Notes under the pieces: generated by a model
The model's database searches: none
What the model was told of the DNA's origin: nothing
Seen by the model: the letters and a program-made list of their open reading frames with translations, nothing else
Part shown: piece by piece, positions 44,264 to 54,209 of the stretch
Layout of the letters: the number at the start of each line of letters is the position of its first letter
Position numbering within the stretch: the first letter of the stretch is position 1
Made by a program: the position numbers and the translations under genes
From: Aquarana catesbeiana
Lineage: Eukaryota; Chordata; Amphibia; Anura; Ranidae
DNA length: 64,000 nucleotides
Assembly: GCF_042186555.1 (NCBI RefSeq)
Contig: NC_133332.1
Span: forward strand, 120,955,375-121,019,374
Direction of reading: 5' to 3'

Positions 44264-45400
44264 TTTAGCTAGATCCGTTCCTGTTATCTTCTATCTAGAC
44301 TATTTACATTTAATGCAGTGCGTCCTGCTCACAGTGTTCAGCTAGATCCGTTCCTGTTATCTTCTAGACTATTTACATTTAGTGCAGTGCGTCCTGCTCA
44401 CAGTGTTCAGCTAGATCCGTTCCTGCTATTTACATTTAGTGCAGTGCGTCCTGCTCACAGTGTTCAGCTAGATCCGTTCCTGTTAAATTCCTACTGACCG
44501 GCAGGCTTGTCTGGTTACAGTATATAAAGCTACCTGAAGAAAATTACAGGTGTTCTATTTGATCCTATTAGTACCACGGTCAGGCAGCTAGACTATTTAC
44601 ATTTAGTACAGTGTGTCCTGCTCACAGTGTTCAGCTAGATCCGTTCCTGTTAAATTCCTACTGACCGGCAGGCTTGTCTGGTTACAGTATATAAAGCTAC
44701 CTGAAGAAAATTACAGGTGTTCTATTTGATCCTATTAGTACCACGGTCAGGCAGCTAGACTATTTACATTTAGTACAGTGTGTCCTGCTCACAGTGTTCA
44801 GCTAGATCCGTTCCTGTTATCTTCCTACTGACAGGCAGGCTTGTCTGGTTACAGTATATAAAGCTACCTGAAGAAAATTACAGGTGTTCTATTTGATCCT
44901 ATTAGTACCACGGTCAGGCAGCTAGACTATTTACATTTAGTACAGTGTGTCCTGCTCACAGTGTTCAGCTAGATCCGTTCCTGTTATCTTCCTACTGACA
45001 GGCAGGCTTGTCTGGTTACAGTATATAAAGCTACCTGAAGAAAATTACAGGTGTTCTATTTGATCCTATTAGTACCACGGTCAGGCAGCTAGACTATTTA
45101 CATTTAGTACAGTGCGTCCTGCTCACAGTGTACAGCTAGATCCGTTCCTGTTATCTTCCTACTGACAGGCAGGCTTGTCTGGTTACAGTATATAAAGCTA
45201 CCTGAAGAAAATTACAGGTGTTCTATTTGATCCTATTAGTACCACGGTCAGGCAGCTAGACTATTTACATTTAGTACAGTGCGTCCTGCTCACAGTGTTC
45301 AGCTAGATCCGTTCCTGTTATCTTCCTACTGACAGGCAGGCTTGTCTGGTTACAGTATATAAAGCTACTTGAAGAAAATTACAGGTGTTCTATCCCAGCT
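44264..45400 (+). repeat. Tandem array of 167-bp monomers, each with a TATATAAAG box
   Basis: The anchor gcttgtctgg occurs at 44505, 44672, 44839, 45006, 45173 and 45340, exactly 167 apart each time with no length change. Each monomer contains 'acagtatataaagctacc', with TATATAAAG at 44521, 44688, 44855, 45022, 45189 and 45356. Shorter sub-repeats of about 76 bp precede the array (44270-44470). The last TATA lies 68 bases upstream of the likely transposase ATG at 45424. Confidence 0.96.
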
Positions 45401-45423
45401 TAGTGCAGCTACAGGCCATTAGT

Positions 45424-48400
45424 ATGTCTGGAAGGCCAAGAAGGAGAGGCAGACAGTCACAAGCCAATAAGAGAGGGCAAGCAGGCTCTGTGTCTAGTGC
45501 TGGTCGTGGAGACGGTGCATCCTCATCAGCACGTGGCCATGGGACACGCTTGGCCTTTTTTTCGGCAGCTGGCCATGTTGAGCCGCAACATGCGGAAGAC
45601 TTGGTCGAGTGGATGACCAAGCCGTCCTCATCCTCCTCATCCTCTCTCACCCATGCCCAGGGTGCTTTGTCTGGCAAAGCAGCGGCCTCTTCCCTCAGCT
45701 CAATGTCATCAGTGACTCCTTCCCTAGCTCCACCATGTCCTCATGAGGATTCCCTCGAACTGTTTGACCACAGTGTTGGGTACATGCTCCAGGAGGATGC
45801 CCAGCGTTTGGAAGGCTCTGATGACGATACTGAGCTCGATGAAGGCAGTAACATGAGCGCGGACAGAGGGGGTGCCCAAGAAGGACAGCAATCTGGCAGT
45901 CATGCTCCCCCTGCTGCAGCATACTGCCAGGTTTGCTCCAGTGATGAGGAGGGAGGGGATGATGAGGTCACTGACTCAACGTGGGTGCCTGATAGGAGAG
46001 AGGAGGAGGAGGAGGAGGAGGAGGAGGAGGAGGAGGAGGAGGAGGAGGAGGCGGCAGCACATCACCAACGAGGCAGGATGCCCTCCAGGGGCCAGCCTAA
46101 GGGCAGCACATTGACTGCATCACACCCCAAAGCTCCACATGTGCAGGGCGCTGCAGTCTCTGCGCGTTATTCAAAAAGTTCTTTGGTGTGGGCCTTTTTT
46201 GAGACGAGTGCATCAGATCGCACCGCTGCTATTTGCAACATATGTCTCAAGCGTATCTCGCGTGGCCAAAATATCTCCCGCTTGGGTACCACATGCTTGA
46301 CCAGACATATGTTGACCTGCCATGCAGTTCGTTGGCAAGCGTATCTAAAAGACCCACACCAAAGAACAAAGAGGATCTCTCCTTGCTCCTCATCAGCTGA
46401 GATTTCCAACCCCACTAGACCTTCAGTCCTCTCTGAGACCTACAGTGAGAGGAATGAAGGTGTAGAATTAGGTGTGTCACAGCCAAGTACTTGTGGGCAA
46501 TCTGCTTTTGGTACACCGACGTCAGATTGTACCAGGCAAATTTCCCTGCCCCAGCTGCTGCACCGCCGAAAGAAGTTTGCTCCCAGCCATCCACATGCCC
46601 AGCGGTTGAATGCTAGCTTGGCAAAATTGCTAGCACTTCAACTGCTGCCTTTTCAGTTGGTAGACTCTGCCCCCTTCCGTGAGTTTGTGGAATGTGCGGT
46701 TCCTCAGTGGCAGGTACCCAAACGCCACTTTTTCTCACGGAAGGCGATTCCGGCTCTCTACCGGCATGTGGAAGGCAATGTCCATGCCTCGCTGGACAGG
46801 GCGGTCAGCGGTAAGGTGCATATTACCGCTGACTCATGGTCCAGCAGGCATGGACAGGGACGTTACCTAAGTTTCACGGCGCATTGGGTGACTCTGCTGG
46901 CAGCTGGGAAGGATGCAGGACAAGGTGCAGTAGTGTTGGAGGTTGTTCCGCCACCACGCCTCCAAAATGCTGATTGTGACACACCTCTCTCCTCCACCCC
47001 CTCCTCTTCTTCTTCCTCCATGGCCTCTTCCTCGGAACCAGCGGTGCTCCGTAGGCGTTCAAGGGGCTACGCAAGTACGCAGGCCAAAAGATGCCATGCG
47101 GTGCTTGAGCTGGTGTGCTTGGGGGACAGGAGCCACACTGGGGCAGAGGTTCTGTCAGCTCTGCAGGGGCAGGTTCAGAGGTGGTTGACGCCACGCCAAC
47201 TTAAGGCAGGAATGGTGGTTTGCGACAATGGCACCAACCTCCTCTCTGCCCTCCGACAGGGACAAATGACCCATGTGCCCTGTTTGGCTCACGTCCTTAA
47301 CTTGGTGGTGCAGCGGTTCTTGGGCAGGTACCCGGGCTTACAGGATGTCCTGAGGCAGGCCAGGAAAGTCTGTGTGCATTTCCGCCGGTCATATAATGCC
47401 AGTGCTCGGCTGACGGACCTCCAAAAGGAGTTTAACCTGCCCAAGAACCGCCTAATCTGTGACATGCCCACCAGGTGGAACTCAACGTTGGCCATGCTGC
47501 AGCGGCTGCACACGCAGCAGAGGGCCATCAATGAGTACCTGTGCGACTATGGCACCAGGACAGGGTCAGGGGAGCTTGGTTTTTTTTCCCCACGCCAGTG
47601 GGCCATGATCAGGGATGCATGCACTGTCCTGTCACCATTCGAGGAGGCCACGAGGATGGTGAGCAGTGACAGTGCATGCATCAGTGACACTGTCCCCCTT
47701 GTCCACCTGTTGGAGCACACGCTGCGTGGAATAATGGACAGGGCACTTGAGGCAGAACAGAGGCAGGAAGAGGAGGACTTCCTTAGCTCTCAAGGCCCCC
47801 TTTATCCAGACAGTGTTCCTGCGTGCCCGCCGATCACACAGGAAGAGGACGAGGAGGAAGAGGAGGAGGAGGAAGATTGTGTCAGTATGGAGGTGGAGCC
47901 TGGCACTCAGCATCAGCAGCAGTCTTTAAGGGATCAGTCCCAAGAAACACATGGACTTGTACGTGGCTGGGAGGAGGTGGCTGCGGACCATGTCGTTCTT
48001 AGTGACCCAGAGGACTCCGGACCGAATGCCTCAGCAAACCTACGCTGCATGGCCTCCCTGATCCTGCAAAGCCTGCGTAAGGATCCTCGTATTCGTGGTA
48101 TCAAGGAGAAGGACCAATACTGGCTGGCAACCCTCCTTGATCCACGTTACAAGGGTAAGGTTGCGGACCTTATCTTGCCATCGCAGAGGGAGCAGAGGAT
48201 GAAACATCTTCGGGAGGCCTTGCAGAAAGGTCTGTGCAACGCGTTCCCAGAGACTGGGAGGTTACAAACTCCTGTTTCTGGACAACGTGTTGCTGAGGCT
48301 TCGGTCAGTCAAAGAAGGAGCGGTGGAGAAGGTGGCCGTCTGACCGATGCGTTCAGACAATTTTTTGGTCCGCAGCCCCAAGGTATGATCGGTTCCAGCA

Positions 48401-48726
48401 ACCATCGCCAGCGTCTGTTTTACATGGTGCAGGAATACCTAGGGGCAAGATCAGACTTGGACACCTTTCCCACCGAAAATCCTCTGGGTTACTGGGTCTT
48501 GAGGATGGATCACTGGCCAGAGCTTGCACAGTATGCAATTGAGCTACTGGCCTGTCCTGCATCCAGCGTTCTTTCGGAACGCACATTCAGTGCTGCTGGA
48601 GGCGTGGTAACCGATCACAGGGTGCGTCTGTCCACCGACTCGGTCGATCGGCTGACCTTCATAAAAATGAATGAGTCTTGGATCACCACCAGCTACCAAG
48701 CACCTGATGCTGATGTAACCGAATAA
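45424..48726 (+). CDS. hAT-family transposase (BED finger, intact)
   Basis: This is one uninterrupted frame of 1,100 codons from ATG 45424. An in-frame ATG at 45385 would add 13 residues, but the MSGR start is also found in the decayed copy, so I prefer 45424. Residues 1-30 are basic. Residues about 190-215 hold a long glutamate run (46000-46051). The BED zinc finger lies at about 250-300 (VWAFF, CNIC at about 270, H...H). The expected RNase-H-like catalytic positions are TADSWSS (D470), VCDNGTN (D601) and the acidic residue of LSERTFSAAG (E1052) inside the hATC dimerisation domain (about 1015-1090, LGYWVLRMDHWPELAQYA). An acidic insertion lies near 780-810. It should bind the element's ends as an oligomer and cut and paste DNA in the nucleus. 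No key motif is missing. Confidence 0.95.
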   Translation: MSGRPRRRGRQSQANKRGQAGSVSSAGRGDGASSSARGHGTRLAFFSAAGHVEPQHAEDLVEWMTKPSSSSSSSLTHAQGALSGKAAASSLSSMSSVTPSLAPPCPHEDSLELFDHSVGYMLQEDAQRLEGSDDDTELDEGSNMSADRGGAQEGQQSGSHAPPAAAYCQVCSSDEEGGDDEVTDSTWVPDRREEEEEEEEEEEEEEEEEAAAHHQRGRMPSRGQPKGSTLTASHPKAPHVQGAAVSARYSKSSLVWAFFETSASDRTAAICNICLKRISRGQNISRLGTTCLTRHMLTCHAVRWQAYLKDPHQRTKRISPCSSSAEISNPTRPSVLSETYSERNEGVELGVSQPSTCGQSAFGTPTSDCTRQISLPQLLHRRKKFAPSHPHAQRLNASLAKLLALQLLPFQLVDSAPFREFVECAVPQWQVPKRHFFSRKAIPALYRHVEGNVHASLDRAVSGKVHITADSWSSRHGQGRYLSFTAHWVTLLAAGKDAGQGAVVLEVVPPPRLQNADCDTPLSSTPSSSSSSMASSSEPAVLRRRSRGYASTQAKRCHAVLELVCLGDRSHTGAEVLSALQGQVQRWLTPRQLKAGMVVCDNGTNLLSALRQGQMTHVPCLAHVLNLVVQRFLGRYPGLQDVLRQARKVCVHFRRSYNASARLTDLQKEFNLPKNRLICDMPTRWNSTLAMLQRLHTQQRAINEYLCDYGTRTGSGELGFFSPRQWAMIRDACTVLSPFEEATRMVSSDSACISDTVPLVHLLEHTLRGIMDRALEAEQRQEEEDFLSSQGPLYPDSVPACPPITQEEDEEEEEEEEDCVSMEVEPGTQHQQQSLRDQSQETHGLVRGWEEVAADHVVLSDPEDSGPNASANLRCMASLILQSLRKDPRIRGIKEKDQYWLATLLDPRYKGKVADLILPSQREQRMKHLREALQKGLCNAFPETGRLQTPVSGQRVAEASVSQRRSGGEGGRLTDAFRQFFGPQPQGMIGSSNHRQRLFYMVQEYLGARSDLDTFPTENPLGYWVLRMDHWPELAQYAIELLACPASSVLSERTFSAAGGVVTDHRVRLSTDSVDRLTFIKMNESWITTSYQAPDADVTE

Positions 48727-49735
48727 TTTTTTTTGAAATCTCAGATCCCTTCAAAGACTGCCTATGCTGATGCTGAGTGACTATCCCTGAGTAATTATCC
48801 TCTTCCTCCTCAATCATCACGCTGATAGCTTGTAAGAACATTTTTGGTTCTGGGCGCCACCACCAGTGCCTAAGGCACAATTTTTCAGCCCCTGTTTAAC
48901 AGGGGCGTGTAATTACAATTTTTGATGTAATACTTTGCAGCAGGGCTCGTTCCTGCATTCCAACTAGAGTGTCTGTGAGGGGTTGCAGTGTTGTGGCACC
49001 AGCACCAGTGCCTAGGGCCCAATTTTTCTGCCCCTGTCTAACAGGGGCGTGTAATTACAATTTTTGATGCAATACTTTGCAGCAGGGCTCGTTCCTGCGT
49101 TCCAACTAGAGTGTCTGTGAGGGGTTGCAGTGTTGTGGCACCAGCACCAGTGCCTAAGGCCTAATTTTTCAGCTGCTGTTCAACAGGGGCATGTAATTAC
49201 AATTCTTGATCTAATATTTCACAGCAGGGCCCTGTGAGGGCTTACAGTGTTGTGGCCACAGCAACACCTAAGGCCCAAATTTCTGCTGAGTATATAGGGC
49301 AGGACCCTACTTTCAAACATCTAACTTACAAACGACTCCTACTTGCAAACGGAAGGAGACAACAGGAAGTGAGATGAAATCTACCCCTAGGAAGGGAAAT
49401 TCTCTCCTGTAAGAGTTAATATGGGAAAACAAGTTCTCCTTTCCACTGATGCTTTCCAATCCTTGTTCCACAAAAAAACCCAAATTTTCAAAAAACATTT
49501 TTCATTGGGACAAAAAAGTGAGGTGAAATCTTCTGAAGAGGAGGAAAGACAGCAAAACAAATGTCACAGGGGTGATAACCCTTCCCTATGTTTTCCAAAA
49601 AGCTTAGAAAAGATTTTTTGGCTGGAGCTAAACACGTTAAAAATGTTCAAAATTACAAACAGATTCTACTTAACAACAAACCTACAGTCCCTGTCTTGTT
49701 TGCACCGCCTGTATACTGCTGTTCAGAGTATATAG
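48727..49735 (+). repeat. 3' region of the hAT element with 141-bp tandem repeat
   Basis: The blocks 'ccagtgcctaaggc' / 'ccagtgcctagggc' recur near 48864, 49005 and 49147 (spacing about 141), each followed by 'gggcgtgtaattacaa' and 'gcagcagggctcgttcctgc'-like sequence. A fourth, degraded unit ends near 49280. No ORF. Sequence between 49735 and 50317 is the 3' terminal region shared with the decayed and nonautonomous copies. Confidence 0.88.
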
Positions 49736-50480
49736 GGCCTGGTGGCCCCACACCTTTCCTTATTTTAATTTGGGTGCGGGGTTCCCCTTAATATCCATAC
49801 AAGACCCAAAGGGACTGGTAATGGACTGGGGGGTACCCATGCCGTTTGTCTCACTGATTTTCATCCATATTGCCATGACCCGACATGACATTAAACCCGC
49901 AAGCAGTTTTAAATGAGATTTTTTCCTTTAAAAATGACATTTGGTGCAGGGACTGTTCTAAACATGGGAAACACGCGTCACTTTACAGGCATACTATAGA
50001 CACCCCCCAGGTACGATATTTAAAGGAATATTTCACTTTTTTTTTTTTACTTTAAGCATCATTAAAATCACTGCTCCCGAAAAAACGGCCGTTTTTAAAA
50101 GTTTTTTTTGCATTGATACATGTCCCCTGGGGTAGGACCCGGGTCCCCAAACCCTTTTTAGGACAATACCATGCAAATTAGCCTTTAAAATGAGCACTTT
50201 TGATTTCGAACGTTCGAGTCCCATAGACGTCAATGGGGTTCTAACGTTCGTGCGAACTTTCGGTCCGTTCGCGGGTTCTGGTGCGAACCGAACCGGGGGG
50301 TGTTCGGCTCATCCCTACTTAGGGGGAATTCCTCTAATTTCCTGCTATATCGGTGGAACAGGAAGTAAAGGGAAATTTTCCCAATGGCGCAAAGAGGGCA
50401 AAAAATAATAGGCTTTTTACCCCTCCATACTCTATCCAAAACCGAAAATAAAAAATGTTTTGGGGATACATACACTTTAA

Positions 50481-50930
50481 ATTGTGAACTTTAAATAAGC
50501 TAAATAACGAGTATTTAAAGAATAAAAAAGCTGTATGTCAATGGTTTTACCTTCCAAAATATTTGTATAACTGTTTAGCTATCCCTGGGACTTAGGCACC
50601 TATCCTGCTGACTATTTTTGGCTTAGAACTTCTGGCACTGAGAGTAATACCAATACCTTAAGTGTTATTAAAAATAATTGATAAATTCAGCTTACAAATT
50701 CAACTCAACTCTAACCCTTAGCTTGCTAAGTAAGTGTAACATATTTATTCTGTTTAAAGAGATTGTAGTACTTCTTTGACAATGCCTTCTCCATCTGTTC
50801 TCCCAGAGGGTCTACAGAAGACGATTCTTGTTTTATGCACTGTTCAAGAGAGCAAGCACAGAAATTCTACAGGAGTAGAAATGAAAAGCATTTACATATT
50901 TTGTCTTTTTTTTTTTTTTTTTTTTATCAG
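50481..50930 (+). other. Intron sequence
   Basis: Nothing is recognised. A strong T-run polypyrimidine tract (50905-50927) and acceptor atcag precede the next exon. Confidence 0.5.
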
Positions 50931-51211
50931 CTGCTGGATCCGGAACGATGTCGTTTTTTATGTGACAGTTGCGACTTATTTCTGTGTCATATTTCTGACC
51001 AATATAGCCATGTTCATTGTTGTACTTATTCAAATCAAGTCACTGAAGTCTACAAAGATAAAGGATTGGAAGGCTCTCTTCTTCCATGATATTAAAAGCA
51101 CTCTTAGCCTTGTCTTCTTGCTTGGAATAACCTGGGGCTTTGCCTTCTTTGCGTGGGATCCTGTTCGAATTGCCTTCATGTACCTATTTGCTATTTTTAA
51201 TACTTTACAGG
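50931..51211 (+). CDS. adgrg4: Adhesion GPCR exon: ECL2 cysteine, TM5, ICL3 and TM6 into TM7
   Basis: The 281-base exon (acceptor atcag, donor gtaagt at 51212) completes a phenylalanine codon and encodes CWIRNDVVFY, whose cysteine is the ECL2 partner of the TM3 cysteine. TM5 follows (VTVATYFCVIFLTNIAMF), then ICL3 with KSTKIKDWKALFFHDIKST, TM6 (LVFLLGITWGFAFFAW) with the conserved tryptophans, and DPVRIAFMYLFAIFNTLQ entering TM7. It has 93 full codons with phases 2 in and 1 out. 'FHDIKSTLSL' and 'DPVR' resemble ADGRG4 (HDLKGTMSL, GPMR) more than ADGRG2 or ADGRG6. Confidence 0.97.
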
Positions 51212-52104
51212 GTAAGTACATGGTTTCTACAGAAAAAAAGAGAGCTAGTTGAATCAATTAAATATGGCCACAAACTGTACATACTTGTGAAAGCAATAAG
51301 TATGAAACAATGTTGCGCTACTAGTGATAAAACCTAAAAGTAGGTAAAAAATAGTAAAGCAGCTAGCATAAACAGTATAGTAAACTGCACAAACAAGTGA
51401 AAAGATAAAAAATGCAGCGCTAGTGTGAAACAAAGTGCAAAAGTGAAGTATCACCTCACGTGCAAATATAAAGCTGATAGTAACTTGTAGGTCAGATATC
51501 AACATGAACAATATACAACAACAAAAGGACAAACAAATCAGGAAAGTTTGTCACAGGTAGGTGAAAATGTCCATGTAAGACAGCAAAAAAAAACAAAAAA
51601 AAACTGCAACTAAAACTGTCTGTGATAAACCAAAAAAATTGGATATTCTTCAGTAAAATAAAATAAAGTCCCATGTGTAGATGATGCCTGTAGATGGTAG
51701 TAAATCAACCACTATATGTGACAGGAATAACCTCTTTATAAGATATTTGCCGCATCAAGATGGAAATATTGAAGGAATGGGTACGCTTACGGCGGTGGGT
51801 CAATCAGGTGTTTGGATTCAACAATCCGGCAGATATTTGATGGAAGGAGCTGGCGTGGAGATACGCCTCAATACTTCCATCAAAATTCTTGGTAAGCAAA
51901 TGGTGTAGCTAGGACAGCCCGGCTAACGAACTTGGACCCCCATCCGATGGTCACACTTGATAGGATGTACGAACTCCAAATGGTGTCACATCAAACCATA
52001 AAAAAAGGAAAGAAGAGAAGGGCCGCCACATAGTGCGTAAATCCAAAAATAAAAATGTATTAAAACAGCAAAAGCTTAACAGTACAATCCACCTTGTCGG
52101 GTGG
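51212..52104. other. Intron sequence, repeat-derived
   Basis: AT-rich sequence without genes. 'gcagcgctagtgtgaaac' near 51414 and the region to 52104 look like parts of Penelope-type or related elements, but boundaries are unclear. Confidence 0.4.
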
Positions 52105-52313
52105 GTACAGGGAGTGATCACATAAAAAGTAAAGGATAAAAAACAGTATCGCGTGCTGTCAGAAAGCACAAAGGCTCAGCAACCCGACATGTTTCGGACA
52201 AAAGTCCTTCAACTGGGGGTCCAAAACATGTCGGGTTGCTGAGCCTTTGTGCTTTCTGACACCACGCGATACTGTTTTTTATCCTTTACTTTTTAAGTGA
52301 TCACTCCCTGTAC
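52105..52313. repeat. Near-perfect palindrome (arms of about 90 bp) with hammerhead-like centre
   Basis: The left arm 52105-52192 (gtacagggagtgatca to cccgacatgttt) returns inverted at 52222-52313 with about three differences. The 30-base centre, read on the minus strand, is CAGTTGAAGGAC-TTTT-GTCCGAAAC (52191-52215). This has a perfect 4-bp stem with GAAAC and a degraded CTGATGA, as in Penelope-like hammerhead motifs. The right arm ends exactly where the Ty3 pol sequence begins. Confidence 0.9.
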
Positions 52314-54209
52314 AATGCATGAGGTCGGAATGATCGGCTCAGGATCAGGGGTGGACTCCTTGTCCAAAGTGTCAAATGACCTAGAGAGTGCATCAGCTTG
52401 ACCATTGCAGGAACCAGGTTTGTACGTAATCGTGAATTTAAAACGAGAAAAGAAGAGACTCCACCTGGTCTGTCTGGGGTTCAGACGTTTAGCATTCTGT
52501 AGGTATTGTAGATTCTTGTGATCAGTAAAGATCGTTATGGCATGAGGGGAACCCTCCAAGAGATGACGCCACTCCTCCAACGCCAATTTAATTGCGAGAA
52601 GTTCCCGATCACCAATGGCATAATTTCTCTCTGCCTGAGAAAGTTTTTTGGAGAAGAACGCACATGGTTGAAGTCTCTTCTCAAAAAACTGAAGAAGCAC
52701 AGCTCTCACCCCCATCGAAGAAGCGTCTACTTCAATAAAAATGGGTCCCCAGGATTTGGTCTCCTCAAGAGAGGTTCAGAAACAATGGCCTGTTTCAGAT
52801 CGTGAAATACAGAGACAGCCTCAGGAGGCCAGTCTTTGGCATTCGCACCCTTCTTGGCCAAAGCGATAATAGGCACAGCAATGGAAGAGTAATTCCTTAT
52901 GAACTGCCTATAATAATTTGTGAAGCCAAGAAAGCGCTGTGTGGCTTTAAAGGCTAGCAGGAAGGGGCCAGTTGGTAATGGTCGAGACCTTTCCGGGATC
53001 CATGCGAAGACCCAAACTAGAAACAAAACATCCCAGAAATAGGACCTCAGGACATTCAAAGGAACATTTCTCCAGCTTGGCATAGAGATTATTCTCTCTA
53101 AGGCGCTGAAGTACGGTGCGGACATGGTTTCTGTGAGCAAGCAGATTTTCAGAAAAGATGAGAATGTCATCCAGATAGATGACAACAAACTGGTACAGTA
53201 GATCCCTGAAGATTTCATTGACAAAGTTCTGGAACACAGCTGTAGCATTACACAAAGCAAGAGGCATAACCAGGTATTCGTAATGCCTGTCCCTAGTGTT
53301 AAACGCAGTCTTCCATTCGTCACCTTCCCGTATTCAAATGAGATTGTATGCACCTCTGAGATCCAACTTGGTGAAAATGGAAGCCCCCTTCAACCTGTCG
53401 AACAGCTCAGATTTTAGAGGTAAGGGGTATTGGTTTTTGATAGTCACTGTGTTTAAACCTCAATAGTCGATGCAAGGTCTGAGGGTACCATCTTTTTTGG
53501 CAACGAAAAAGAACCCTGCTCCTGCAGGCGACAAGGATTTCCGGATGAAACCTCTCTCCAGATTCTCGGCAACATACTCAGACATGGCCTTGGTCTCTGT
53601 AATGGACAGAGGGTAGGTACGACCCCTGGGCAGAGTTGCCCCAGAGACAAGGTCAATGGCACAGTCAAAAGATCTGTGGGGAGGAAGCACCTCAGCAGAC
53701 TTCTTACAGAACACATCCCAGTAATCGCTGTATGCCGCGGGAAGATCATAAGATACGGATGTGGTAGCAATGGGAATTCTCTCCTTGGGGGCCACTTTGA
53801 GAAGACAGGACGAGACACACAAAGGACCCCAAGCCAGGATCTGCCCAGAGACCCAGTCCACATGTGGAGAGTGGAGCTGTAGCCAAGGAAGGCCCAATAC
53901 AATGGGGGTTAAGGCCTTGGGTAGAATGAGGAAGGAAATCCACTCCTGTTGGAGAATCCCTACCAACATCCTAATAGGTAGCGTCTGGAAGCGGATAGGG
54001 CCCCCTGGGAGCACAGTGCCATCAACTGCAGAGACTACCAGTGGTGTAGCGAGGGGAGAAAGGGTAAGCTTCATAGAAGAAGCAGTTCTCCAGTCCATAA
54101 AATTGCCGGCAGAACCGGAGTCCAGATATGCTAGGACCGATTGGGGAGAAGTGCCTACATGGAGGAACACCGGACGAAGAAGATGAGAAGTTGATGTTTC
54201 TGGGTCCAA
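52314..54209 (-). pseudogene. Ty3/sushi Pol: protease, reverse transcriptase, RNase H (integrase missing)
   Basis: In minus-strand order: an aspartic protease-like motif AYLDSGSAGNFMD (near 54115), the RT start with ERGFIRKSLSPAGAGFFFVAKKDGTLRPCIDY (53460-53560), RT palm VVIYLDDILIFS (near 53170), FLGCFVSSLGLRMDP (near 53010), the connection with LGFTNYYRQFI (near 52900), and RNase H with AFFSKKLSQAERNYAIGDRELLA and ITIFTDHKNLQYLQ (52480-52660). It ends at 52314, before any integrase. Frameshifts occur at about 53460, 53280 and 52730. The element is dead but mildly decayed. The order PR-RT-RH and the motifs identify Ty3/gypsy, sushi/Tf1 branch. Confidence 0.93.

Larger units (their letters stand above)
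43772..50317 (+). mobile_element. Apparently intact autonomous hAT transposon (6,546 bp)
   Basis: The terminal inverted repeat TAGGGATGAGC starts at 43772 and its complement GCTCATCCCTA ends at 50317. Both sides carry the identical 8-bp duplication CTTAGGGG (43764-43771 and 50318-50325), the hAT hallmark. In order it holds a palindrome-rich left end, a CCAAT/TATA promoter region (about 43930-44060), a tandem monomer array (44264-45400), a single 1,100-codon transposase ORF and a 1.6-kb 3' region with its own tandem repeat. A decayed relative (6493-10350) and a short nonautonomous relative (39318-40339) lie in the same window. Confidence 0.96.
43513..50480. repeat. MITE-like repeat that served as hAT target (two halves)
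   Basis: The halves 43513-43771 and 50318-50480 flank the hAT element and carry its target duplication. 'aaagtattgctgtaggcaaaac' at 43520 is a typical start of a frog MITE, and the second half ends near 'atacactttaaatt'. The interior resembles 49500-49600 ('acaggaagtgag', 'aattttcccaatgg'). Confidence 0.45.

Noticed and set aside
44505..45400. CRISPR-like array
   Set aside because: Units are contiguous 167-bp tandem repeats with no unique spacers, inside a eukaryotic transposon.
45385..45423. Upstream in-frame ATG as transposase start
   Set aside because: The MSGR start at 45424 is conserved in the decayed copy (9853), and the extra 13 residues derive from the end of the 167-bp repeat.
45872..46114. 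80-codon + ORF with an arginine run, and other ORFs overlapping the hAT transposase
   Set aside because: Shadow frames of the glutamate-coding GAG repeat and of the intact transposase gene.
50776..50930. Extension of the receptor exon upstream to the ATG at 50776
   Set aside because: A polypyrimidine tract and AG at 50929-50930, with phase fit to the previous exon, mark this as intron.
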